Assembly (NCBI GenBank): GCA_040386335.1
Contig: JAZKFT010000018.1
Span: 248,001-312,000 of the forward strand
Reading direction: 5' to 3'
From: JAZKFT01 sp040386335
GTDB taxonomy: Bacteria; Bacteroidota; Bacteroidia; Chitinophagales; Chitinophagaceae
Length of the DNA: 64,000 nt
Positions 27,499 through 35,143 of this stretch are shown in pieces. Made by a program: the position numbers and the translations under genes. Each line of letters begins with the position of its first letter. Positions within the stretch are counted from its first letter, which is position 1. The notes below the pieces were generated by a model. That model had not been told where the DNA came from and did not search any database. It saw only the letters and a program-made list of their open reading frames with translations.

Positions 27499-28635
27499 AT
27501 GCAGTTAACAACTTTACGCCAGTGCCGTTTCCTTATTTTTTATGTGTTGCTGTCTGTATCATCACTTACTGCCGCAGCTCAAACCGACAGCCTGGAAATT
27601 CAAACCGACAGCCTCGATATCAAGATAGGGCAGATGATATTGTTTGGTTTTAGTGGAACAAAGGCCGACACCACCACGAATTTTTACCGCGAGATCAGGG
27701 AGGGAAAATTGGGCGGGATATTGATCTACGACCGAAATATTACTCCCGCCAATACCGCCGGCAAGCTGAAAGAGCTGATCGCAAGTTACCAGCAGGCTGC
27801 TGCTATCCCATTGTTTATTAGTATCGACCAGGAAGGTGGGCTGGTAAACCGGTTGAAACAGAAATACGGATTTCCGCCAATGCCTTCCCAGTCATGGATG
27901 GGGGCGATGAACGACACAGCGCTTACGTCGTCGATTGCTTCCAATGCAGCAAAGGCCATGACCGGCCTCGGTATCAATCTCAATTATTCCCCGGTGCTGG
28001 ACGTAAAAGATGCCTCCAACCCGGTGCTGGGTAAATTGAAGCGTTGTTTTTCTTCAAAACCATCCGTGATCACAAAGCAGGCCGCGGCGATGATCGATGC
28101 CTACCACGCACTGGGCCTTTTGTCGGTCGTAAAGCATTTTCCGGGGCATGGCCGATCCACGACCGACAGTCATTTGGGCGTGGCCGATGTAACGAAACGG
28201 TGGCGGCCAAATGAACTGGATCCTTACACCGCCCTTATTGCTTCCGGCAGACTGGATGCGGTGATGACAGCACATATTATCAACCGCCAGCTGGATGCGG
28301 AAGGATTGCCCGCCACCTTATCCCACAATATCATTACAGGACTGCTTCGGGATAGCCTGCATTTTGCGGGCGTTGTGATCAGCGACGATATGCAGATGCA
28401 TGCCATCTCCAAATATTTTGGGTTAAAGCAATCTATCAGATTAGCTATTGAAGCCGGGAACGATATCCTTATGTTCTCCAACCATATTGCTGGGGCTCAG
28501 ATGACGGGCCCCACTGCCATTTTTAATATCATTAAAACAATGGTACTGAATGAAGAAATCAGCCGCGAACGTATTGACCAGTCTTTTGAACGCATTATGC
28601 TATTAAAGCAACGAATAGCCTTGCAAACCAATTAA
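27499..28635 (+). CDS. Glycoside hydrolase family 3 (NagZ-like beta-N-acetylhexosaminidase)
   Basis: The ATG at 27499 gives a signal peptide (LRQCRFLIFYVLLSVSSLTA, then AAQ); a TTG-started extension to 27436 seems unlikely. The GH3 TIM-barrel motifs are IGQMILFGFSG, GKLGGILIYDRNI, FISIDQEGGLVNRL (substrate region), NYSPVLDV and VVKHFPGHGRSTTDSH, the conserved KHFPGHG-x(n)-H of the NagZ group. VVISDDMQMHAI carries the Asp nucleophile. It probably cleaves beta-N-acetylglucosamine from cell-wall or chitin-like glycans. Export, unlike cytoplasmic proteobacterial NagZ, fits a periplasmic role. At about 379 residues it lacks the extra C-terminal domain seen in some homologues. Confidence 0.9.
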   Translation: MQLTTLRQCRFLIFYVLLSVSSLTAAAQTDSLEIQTDSLDIKIGQMILFGFSGTKADTTTNFYREIREGKLGGILIYDRNITPANTAGKLKELIASYQQAAAIPLFISIDQEGGLVNRLKQKYGFPPMPSQSWMGAMNDTALTSSIASNAAKAMTGLGINLNYSPVLDVKDASNPVLGKLKRCFSSKPSVITKQAAAMIDAYHALGLLSVVKHFPGHGRSTTDSHLGVADVTKRWRPNELDPYTALIASGRLDAVMTAHIINRQLDAEGLPATLSHNIITGLLRDSLHFAGVVISDDMQMHAISKYFGLKQSIRLAIEAGNDILMFSNHIAGAQMTGPTAIFNIIKTMVLNEEISRERIDQSFERIMLLKQRIALQTN

Positions 28636-28651
28636 GAGCTGACTGTAAAAA

Positions 28652-28684
28652 AGAAACTCCATTTCTCAAAGAAATGGAGTTTCT
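28652..28684. terminator. Bidirectional hairpin terminator
   Basis: AGAAACTCCATTTC at 28652-28665 pairs with GAAATGGAGTTTCT at 28671-28684, between the convergent GH3 and TonB-receptor genes. The stem is nearly the same sequence as at 14809-14841. Confidence 0.85.
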
Positions 28685-28709
28685 GATCGCGGACTTTCTA
28701 ACTTTTTTT

Positions 28710-31082
28710 CTACAGTTTAATATTCAATGCTACCATGAAATTCCTCCCGGCCATTGGAAAATAATAGTTTTCGTACAGGTAGCTGCCGCCACTGATATAG
28801 CTGAAAGTATAACCATTGGGCTCATATTTCGCATCGAACAAATTGTTTAATTGAAAAGCCAGCCTTGCTTCCTTCACCCATTTTGTTTTTAAAGTGTAAG
28901 CGGCCCGAAAATCGTTTACCACAAAGGCGTCCAGGCTACGGCTGTCACTGCTGGTGTTGTCCAGGAATTGTTTGCCCACATGTTTGCCCAGCCAGCTTAG
29001 CTCCAGGTTTTGTACAGGTGACACATTTATAGTAAGATTTTGTACAATGGATGGTGCATAGGAGATATCGGTAGTTCCGTGGTTGATTACTTCCTGCCCG
29101 CCATTGTCGTAATCATCTACGTATTCAGTAAAATTTTTGATCTTGTTTTTGCTCAGTGAAATGCTATAGGCGGCATTCCAGATGTTGGCCCTGTAATTGG
29201 CTTCCAGTTCTACACCTGTACGAAAACTGTTGGGGATATTGGTGCGGGTATAGGCGCCTACATCATTGATTTTCCCGGTCAGCACCAGTTGATCTTTATA
29301 TTGCATGTAATAGAAAGTGGCGGCGATATCCAGCCCGTCAATCACATTTGTTCTTTTACCATTCAACTCAAAATCGTTAAGCTGTTCTCTCTTGGGCTGC
29401 TGGGCAATGCCGGCCTCAAAATCGTCGCGGTTGGGCTCTTTATTGGCCATGGCATAGCTTACAAACCCACTCCAGTTATTGCTGCGGAAACTGGCCCCGA
29501 TTTTTGGATTTACAAAGTTGTATTCATTGGCAACTCTTACATCCGGATTGTTTCTAAAACCGTTGATGGTATAATCTACAAAACGGTATTGCAGGTCGGC
29601 AAAAAGTTCCCAGTTTTTGTTTAGCTGCTGCTGCCATTTTGCATAGAGGTTGGCATCTGTTTTATGAGCTATCAAATCGTAGTATTTGGTGTAAAGTGAA
29701 GGGAGAACCGTACTGGTGATCACTTCCCCGAAATGGCGGCCATTGTGCCTGTTCCAGCCACCTCCAATCGTAAACTGGTGCTTTTCTTTTTGCTGTTGAA
29801 AAGAAAATATCTGGCCAAAGAAATCGCTGTCCAGCCATAGCTTCCTTACCAGGTCAGTCCGGGTATAAACGGTGCTGCCAACTGTTATTGGTTGCAGGCC
29901 ATAGTTGCTCAGTTTCTGATCTGCTTTATAATTCTCATAGTATCCATGGCCGGGGGTAAAAAACAAAGCTGTATTAAATTTCCAGCCGTTATTGATCTCC
30001 TGGTTCCAGAAAAGCTGGAAATGGTTTTGCCAGTAATTGTCCGTCTCGTTGTCGTAGGGTGTACCCGGCTTATCGGTTCCGGCGCTATTCCCGGTACGGT
30101 TGGTTTGCAGGTCGCTTTGTGGTATGCCATTCCACGCCTGGTAGGTTTTCTCTTTGCCCAGCATTACATTGAAACGAATGGCAGTTTTTTTACCCCAATA
30201 TGCGGCACTCATATAGCCTGATTGGAGATCAGATGCTGCCCTGTCAATGAAACCATCACTGCTGACGTTCGAGAAACGGGCATCGAAGGTGAAATGTTTT
30301 CCCAGCAATCCACTCCCTGCTTTGATCGTGTTTTTCCAGCTGTTGAAAGAGCCGTAGCTGTTGTTCAACTCTATGTATTGTTTGTCGTTGTATTCGTTGG
30401 TACTAAAGTTCATGCTGGCACCAAATGCGCCGGCGCCATTGCTGCTGGTACCCACGCCACGCTGAATCTGGATAGATGAAACGGAAGAGGCAAAGTCCGG
30501 CAGATCCACAAAAAAAGTGCCCTGGCTTTCCGCGTCATTATACGGTATGCCGTTGATCGTCATATTGATACGTGTAGCGTCGCTGCCACGTATGCGGATG
30601 CCGGTGTAGCCGATACCATTTCCTGCATCGCTGTTAATCACGACATTTGGCGTTTGGTTGAGAATAAAAGGAAGGTCTTGTCCAAAGTTATTTTTCTCAA
30701 TAAAGGCCTTGTTTAAATTGGTTTTTGCAAACGGGGAACGTTCGCCAGCACGGATGGCATTCACCTCCACGGGTTGAAGGAGCAATAACTTAGGGTCCAG
30801 GTAAATGGTGATGATACTGCCGGAAGCTGCCACGGCAGTGTCTTTTGCTTCGTATCCCGTTGCCGTAATTGAAAGGGTAACATTGCCCTGGAAATTTTTG
30901 CCGGCAAGCGAAAAATGACCGGTTTCATCTGTAACAACTGTGCCTTTATTGGCAACGGTCACTGTTGCGGCCTCTACTGGCTTGCCGGTTTGCCGGTCGA
31001 GTACAACTGCTCTAAAACTCTGTTGCGCATGGGCAAAAAAAGCCACTGTTACAAACACTAAAAGACTAAAAAACTGTTTCAT
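28710..31082 (-). CDS. TonB-dependent outer-membrane receptor, predicted thiamin transporter
   Basis: The start at 31082 yields a signal peptide (MKQFFSLLVFVTVAFFAHAQ). It is followed by a carboxypeptidase-regulatory-like domain (FRAVVLDRQTGKPVEAATVT), a plug domain (LPFILNQTPNVVINSDAGNG, IRIRGSDATRINMTINGIPY) and a 22-strand-type barrel ending in NFMVALNIKL with the usual C-terminal aromatic/hydrophobic pattern. Such receptors import scarce nutrients across the outer membrane with TonB-ExbBD energy. A TPP riboswitch directly upstream (31152-31231) points to thiamin or a thiamin precursor as substrate, like the thiamin-regulated receptor Omr1 described by comparative genomics in Bacteroidota. 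No pnuT or thi gene is adjacent. Confidence 0.93.
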   Translation of the reverse strand: MKQFFSLLVFVTVAFFAHAQQSFRAVVLDRQTGKPVEAATVTVANKGTVVTDETGHFSLAGKNFQGNVTLSITATGYEAKDTAVAASGSIITIYLDPKLLLLQPVEVNAIRAGERSPFAKTNLNKAFIEKNNFGQDLPFILNQTPNVVINSDAGNGIGYTGIRIRGSDATRINMTINGIPYNDAESQGTFFVDLPDFASSVSSIQIQRGVGTSSNGAGAFGASMNFSTNEYNDKQYIELNNSYGSFNSWKNTIKAGSGLLGKHFTFDARFSNVSSDGFIDRAASDLQSGYMSAAYWGKKTAIRFNVMLGKEKTYQAWNGIPQSDLQTNRTGNSAGTDKPGTPYDNETDNYWQNHFQLFWNQEINNGWKFNTALFFTPGHGYYENYKADQKLSNYGLQPITVGSTVYTRTDLVRKLWLDSDFFGQIFSFQQQKEKHQFTIGGGWNRHNGRHFGEVITSTVLPSLYTKYYDLIAHKTDANLYAKWQQQLNKNWELFADLQYRFVDYTINGFRNNPDVRVANEYNFVNPKIGASFRSNNWSGFVSYAMANKEPNRDDFEAGIAQQPKREQLNDFELNGKRTNVIDGLDIAATFYYMQYKDQLVLTGKINDVGAYTRTNIPNSFRTGVELEANYRANIWNAAYSISLSKNKIKNFTEYVDDYDNGGQEVINHGTTDISYAPSIVQNLTINVSPVQNLELSWLGKHVGKQFLDNTSSDSRSLDAFVVNDFRAAYTLKTKWVKEARLAFQLNNLFDAKYEPNGYTFSYISGGSYLYENYYFPMAGRNFMVALNIKL

Positions 31083-31151
31083 AAGTTTTATTGGTTTTTG
31101 CAGACCATACTTATGCAAACGAAAGAGAAGAGGTGAGCCTTACGAAGCTTC

Positions 31152-31231
31152 CTTACCATCCCTTCGCAGGCATTATCCTGATCAGGTTCTACGGGTATTT
31201 CTCAGTCCCTTTCGGAACACCCCGGGTAAAT
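31152..31231 (-). promoter_or_regulatory. TPP riboswitch (THI element)
   Basis: Read on the minus strand, the stretch has all the conserved TPP aptamer blocks in order: GGGGTG, then GGGACTGAGAAATACCC, then GAACCTGATCAGGATAATG and CCTGCGAAGGGA. The flanking TTACC and GGTAA can close helix P1. It ends about 70 bases before the TonB-receptor start. When thiamin pyrophosphate is bound it should switch expression off. No strong intrinsic terminator is evident after it, so control of translation initiation is more likely. Confidence is high because the core motifs match almost exactly. Confidence 0.96.
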
Positions 31232-31336
31232 ATTTTGAAATGCAAATCTATAGCCACAAAGCGCAAACGACCAAAACTTTTATGAAGTCTGTAACTTTTC
31301 TACCAAAGCCTTCGTACTAAACCCAAATTCTTAAAA

Positions 31337-32053
31337 ATGAAATACTATAAATTTTTGTTGCTGGCTGCCACTGCTTTTTTGATCAATAGCGGCCAGGCCC
31401 AAAAGACGGTTTACGATGCCAATGCAGAGACAAGGAATGTCGGTTCTTTTACAAGTATTGAAGTGTCCAGTGCCATCGACCTCTACCTATCTATGGGTTC
31501 AGCAGATGCGGTAGCGGTCAGTGCCAAAGACAAAGAACATATTGCTTCTATTATAACTGAAGTTAAAAACGGGACCTTGTATATCGGGTATAAGGAAAAG
31601 GGGATCGGCAACTGGGGTGCCAAAAACATGAAAGCCTATGTTTCGGTGAAAACGCTGAACAGGCTGAAAGCTTCCGGGGCATCAGATGTGTTGGTGGATG
31701 GCACTATCAAGGCAAGCGACCTGGTAATAGACCTGAGTGGCGCAAGCGATTTCAAAGGCGCGGTCAGTTCACAAAACCTGCGGTTAAACGCCAGTGGCAG
31801 CAGCGATTATTATATTACCGGCACCGCCACCAATGTTAAGATAGACGTAAGCGGCAGCAGCGATATAAAAGGGTTCGAGCTGGTTACGGATAACTGCGAT
31901 GTGCATGCTTCCGGTTCATCAGATGTAAGCATCACAGTAAACAGGCAGCTAAAAGCGGAGGCCAGCGGTTCCAGCGATATTAATTACAAAGGAGAACCCA
32001 CCGTAAAGGATGTAAAAAGCAGTGGATCTTCTGACATAAAGAAAAAGAGCTAG
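31337..32053 (+). CDS. Secreted DUF2807 (GIN-domain) protein
   Basis: A 238-residue protein with a signal peptide (KYYKFLLLAATAFLINSGQA) and then a 'putative auto-transporter adhesin head GIN' (DUF2807) domain. It opens with VGSFTSIEVSSAIDLYLSMG and carries at least six beta-helix rungs built on ASGSSD/LSGASD. DUF2807 proteins are frequent in Bacteroidota and of unknown function; an envelope or secreted location is inferred. It ends in a Lys-rich tail (SSDIKKKS). The gene is divergent from the thiamin receptor, so the riboswitch does not control it. Confidence 0.88.
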   Translation: MKYYKFLLLAATAFLINSGQAQKTVYDANAETRNVGSFTSIEVSSAIDLYLSMGSADAVAVSAKDKEHIASIITEVKNGTLYIGYKEKGIGNWGAKNMKAYVSVKTLNRLKASGASDVLVDGTIKASDLVIDLSGASDFKGAVSSQNLRLNASGSSDYYITGTATNVKIDVSGSSDIKGFELVTDNCDVHASGSSDVSITVNRQLKAEASGSSDINYKGEPTVKDVKSSGSSDIKKKS

Positions 32054-32219
32054 GCGTAAATAATTTAAAAATAAATGTTGGCTGGTAAGAGCGCTGCCCC
32101 TACATTTGCAATCCAAATTTGAAAAGAACACCAGATGTGTCCTGGTAAAAAAGGGTCGGGATTATCACCCGAAGGTTTGTAAAAACCGCCGCTGATGCAA
32201 CATTCAAAAAATGGCAAAC

Positions 32220-32291
<72 letters not shown>

Positions 32292-32336
32292 CAAAAACAA
32301 AAGTTAAGCTGATAACATCAACTTAATGACAAAAAC

Positions 32337-32362
32337 AAAAGTCCCGCAGAGGCGGGACTTTT
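32337..32362 (+). terminator. Terminator after tRNA-fMet
   Basis: AAAAGTCCCGC (32337-32347) pairs with GCGGGACTTTT (32352-32362) around an AGAG loop, 45 bases after the tRNA. Confidence 0.85.
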
Positions 32363-32430
32363 GTAGTTTTAGGCATTGACGGGAAATCAGTCATCCAATG
32401 AAGTTTTTCTTCTGTGAAAAATTAACTGGG

Positions 32431-32515
32431 GTGTCAGGCTGAGCTTGTCGAAGCCCTACTTGTCGATCTGCTATGTCGATCTGCGTGAAGCCCTTCGACA
32501 AGCTCAAGGTGACAC
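32431..32515. repeat. Extragenic inverted repeat with CTTCGACAAGCTCA core
   Basis: The arms at 32431-32456 and 32490-32515 share GTGTCA and TGAGCTTGTCGAAG with a few mismatches. The loop of about 33 bases contains two copies of TGTCGATCTGC. Palindromes with this core are scattered in many Bacteroidota genomes, and this is probably one of a family. Confidence 0.75.
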
Positions 32516-32574
32516 TTTTAAGTAAACGTCATTGAATAATCAATAAATAATGTTCAGAGGGAGCGGAACAGGTT

Positions 32575-32612
32575 GAAAATTGAAAATTGTTTGTTGATTA
32601 TTGATTATTAAA
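32575..32612. repeat. Single short-period repeat arm upstream of era
   Basis: The stretch reads 'gttgaaaattgaaaattg', then 'tttgttgattattgattatt'. It is the same style as the arrays at 18382 and 15368, here without an inverted partner nearby. Confidence 0.5.
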
Positions 32613-32647
32613 AATCCAGCCGGTCATCATCAGTCACCCGCATTATT

Positions 32648-33526
32648 ATGGCTTTTAAATCTGGTTATGTAAGCATCTTCGGCAAACCCAACGCCGGCAA
32701 AAGTACCCTCCTGAATAAACTAATGGGGGAGAAGATGGCTATTGTAAGCCATAAAGTCCAAACCACCCGCCACCGCATTAAGGGCTTTTTAAACGATAAG
32801 GATTACCAGATCATTATCAGCGATACTCCCGGCATCATCGATCCTAAATACAAGCTGCACGAAAAAATGATGCAGCACGTAAAGAATTCGATGGAGGATG
32901 CGGATGTGGCGGTGTTTTTATACGATCTCACGTCGAACGAATTGGCGGAGGCAGACGAAATATTTTCTAAGCTACGGGTAAAGGCGCCAGTGATCCTGGT
33001 GTTAAATAAAATGGACGCGGCCGGCAGCGAAAAAATACAAGCTGCGATTGATTTTTTTAAAGAGCGGCCTTACGGTAAACAAATCCTGGCAGTTTCCGTT
33101 ACGAAAAGCCAGCATGTAGAAAAGCTGATCCCCATGTTGCTGGAACATATGCCCGAAGGCGAACCATTTTTTCCGCAAGACGACCTGAGCGATATGCCCA
33201 CCAAATTCTTTGTGAGTGAGCTGATCCGGGAAAAGATCTATGAACTATACCACGAAGAAATTCCCTACCACACTTCAGTGCTGATACAGGAATTTAAAGA
33301 GAAAACTACGCTGATTAAAATACAGGCCGATATTGTGGTGCACCGGGACACGCAGAAGTTTATCGTTATCGGCGAAGGGGGCAGTATGATCAAAAAACTG
33401 GGCACCGAAAGCCGCAAAACCATCGAAGAATTCCTGGGTTCAAAAGTGTTCCTCGAACTCTTTGTAAAAGTGAAACCCAAATGGCGGGATGATGAGCTGC
33501 GGCTGCGGGAATACGGCTATAATTAA
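32648..33526 (+). CDS. era: GTPase Era
   Basis: A 292-residue protein of normal Era length. The GTPase motifs are GKPNAGKSTLLNKLMG (G1), SDTPGI (G3) and LNKMD (G4). The C-terminal KH RNA-binding domain has the signature IVIGEGGSMIKKLG. Era binds the 3' end of 16S rRNA and helps 30S subunit maturation. It is followed 95 bases later by der, another ribosome-assembly GTPase, and the pair may be cotranscribed. The spacer holds an inverted repeat pair. Confidence 0.97.
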   Translation: MAFKSGYVSIFGKPNAGKSTLLNKLMGEKMAIVSHKVQTTRHRIKGFLNDKDYQIIISDTPGIIDPKYKLHEKMMQHVKNSMEDADVAVFLYDLTSNELAEADEIFSKLRVKAPVILVLNKMDAAGSEKIQAAIDFFKERPYGKQILAVSVTKSQHVEKLIPMLLEHMPEGEPFFPQDDLSDMPTKFFVSELIREKIYELYHEEIPYHTSVLIQEFKEKTTLIKIQADIVVHRDTQKFIVIGEGGSMIKKLGTESRKTIEEFLGSKVFLELFVKVKPKWRDDELRLREYGYN

Positions 33527-33530
33527 GCGA

Positions 33531-33618
33531 TTTCGGATTTATGATTTCGGATTTATGATCGAATACAAACGATCGGATCCAAACAAATCATAAATCAAAG
33601 ATCATAAATCATAAATCA
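33531..33618. repeat. Inverted pair of 9-bp-period repeats between era and der
   Basis: The left arm (33531-33561) is made of 'gatttcgga/tttatga' units. The right arm (33586-33618) is made of 'atcataaatc' units. The reverse complement of the right arm matches the left with about one mismatch in four. The spacer is about 25 bases and the right arm touches the der start codon region. Confidence 0.7.
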
Positions 33619-33620
33619 AA

Positions 33621-34934
33621 ATGAGTTTTACATTAGCAATAGTAGGCAGGCCCAATGTGGGCAAAAGCACATTTTTTAACAGGCTGCTGGAACAACGCAA
33701 AGCCATTGTGGACGATGAAAGCGGCGTAACCCGGGACCGGCAATATGGCGTGGCGGAATGGTGCGGTAAATCGTTTAACGTGATCGATACCGGTGGTTTT
33801 GTACCCGATAGCCAGGATATATTCGAAAGGGAAATAGCTAAACAGGTAAAAATAGCCGTGCAGGAAGCCGATGCCATGCTTTTTATGGTGGATGTAGCCA
33901 CCGGTATTACAGACCTGGATGAGGTGATGGCCGATGTATTGCGCCGTACCACCAAACCCGTTTTTTTAGCGGTGAACAAGGTAGATAACAGCCAGCGCCA
34001 ACTTGATGCCACCGAATTTTATTCCATGGGTTTTGAAAATACTTTCTTCTTGTCGAGCATGAGCGGAAGTGGCACAGGCGAAGTGCTGGATGCCATTGCA
34101 GAACTGATAACACCCGAAGCAAGTGATGAAGTGCTGGACCTGGATAGCCTGCCCAAATTTGCAATTATGGGTCAGCCGAATGTGGGCAAGAGCAGCCTGC
34201 TGAATGCATTGATAGGGCAGGAGCGGACCATTGTAAGCGATATCGCCGGTACTACCCGCGATACGATCCATACCCATTACAACCTGTTTCAAAAGGAATT
34301 TATATTGATCGATACAGCGGGTATCCGCCGTAAAACAAAGGTGAATGAAGACCTGGAGTTTTACAGTGTGATCCGTGCCATTAAGGCGATGGATGAAGCA
34401 GATATTTGCCTGTTGCTGATAGACGCAGTTAAGGGACTTACCGCCCAGGATATGAACATTTTTAGCCTCGCTGAAAAGAAAGGAAAAGGCATTGTGGTGA
34501 TCGTAAATAAATGGGACCTGGTGGAAAAAGTGACCAACACGGCCCGGGATTACGAAAAGGAATTGAAACAGAAATTTGCCCCTTTTACCGATGTGCCTGT
34601 TTTGTTTGTATCCGCTACGGAAAAAACGAGGATTTTTAAAGTAATTGAACTGGCGCTGGAAGTGTATGAGAACAAAACCCGCAAAGTGGCTACCAGCAAG
34701 CTGAATGATATTATGCTGAAAGCCATCCAGGCTTATAATCCACCAATGGTTAGGGGTAACCTTATTAAGATCAAGTATGTGGTGCAGCTACCTACCTACG
34801 TTCCGTCTTTTGCCTTTTTTACCAATTACCCCGACGACGTGAAGACTCCCTATAAAAATTATCTTGAGAACAAGCTAAGGGAAAATTTCACCTTTACCGG
34901 TGTGCCGATCAGGCTGTTTTTCAGAAAAAAATAA
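33621..34934 (+). CDS. der: Ribosome-assembly GTPase Der (EngA)
   Basis: A 437-residue protein with the two tandem GTPase domains unique to Der: GRPNVGKSTFFNRLL with DTGGF and VNKVD in the first, and GQPNVGKSSLLNALIG with DTAGI and VNKWD in the second. A KH-like C-terminal domain follows (LKAIQAYNPPMVRGNLIKIK), with a final GVPIRLFFRKK. Der acts in late 50S subunit maturation and is essential in most bacteria. Length and motif spacing are typical. Confidence 0.97.
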   Translation: MSFTLAIVGRPNVGKSTFFNRLLEQRKAIVDDESGVTRDRQYGVAEWCGKSFNVIDTGGFVPDSQDIFEREIAKQVKIAVQEADAMLFMVDVATGITDLDEVMADVLRRTTKPVFLAVNKVDNSQRQLDATEFYSMGFENTFFLSSMSGSGTGEVLDAIAELITPEASDEVLDLDSLPKFAIMGQPNVGKSSLLNALIGQERTIVSDIAGTTRDTIHTHYNLFQKEFILIDTAGIRRKTKVNEDLEFYSVIRAIKAMDEADICLLLIDAVKGLTAQDMNIFSLAEKKGKGIVVIVNKWDLVEKVTNTARDYEKELKQKFAPFTDVPVLFVSATEKTRIFKVIELALEVYENKTRKVATSKLNDIMLKAIQAYNPPMVRGNLIKIKYVVQLPTYVPSFAFFTNYPDDVKTPYKNYLENKLRENFTFTGVPIRLFFRKK

Positions 34935-35004
34935 TGTTTGAAAATGGCGGGTGTCGCTTTCAACAAAAGTCTCAACTTAGCCCAAAAAGTATCAATTTTT
35001 GCCG

Positions 35005-35040
35005 ATCCCCTCTGAAATATTGGAGGGGATTTTTTTTATC
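35005..35040 (+). terminator. Rho-independent terminator after der
   Basis: ATCCCCTC (35005-35012) pairs with GAGGGGAT (35023-35030), followed by eight T residues. Confidence 0.9.
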
Positions 35041-35143
35041 TCCGGCCGATTGATGTTGGAACTGCTTTTATCCTTACCTTAACTTTTTGTTCACACCCCT
35101 TAAAACGTACTCCTTTCCTAATTTTTTTACCAAAACTCTTATT

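Noticed and set aside
34981..35110. Promoter for the gene at 35144
   Set aside because: TTG near 35056 and TACCTTAA/TAACTTTT near 35075-35088 are possible boxes, but spacing and sequence fit the consensus too loosely to list.
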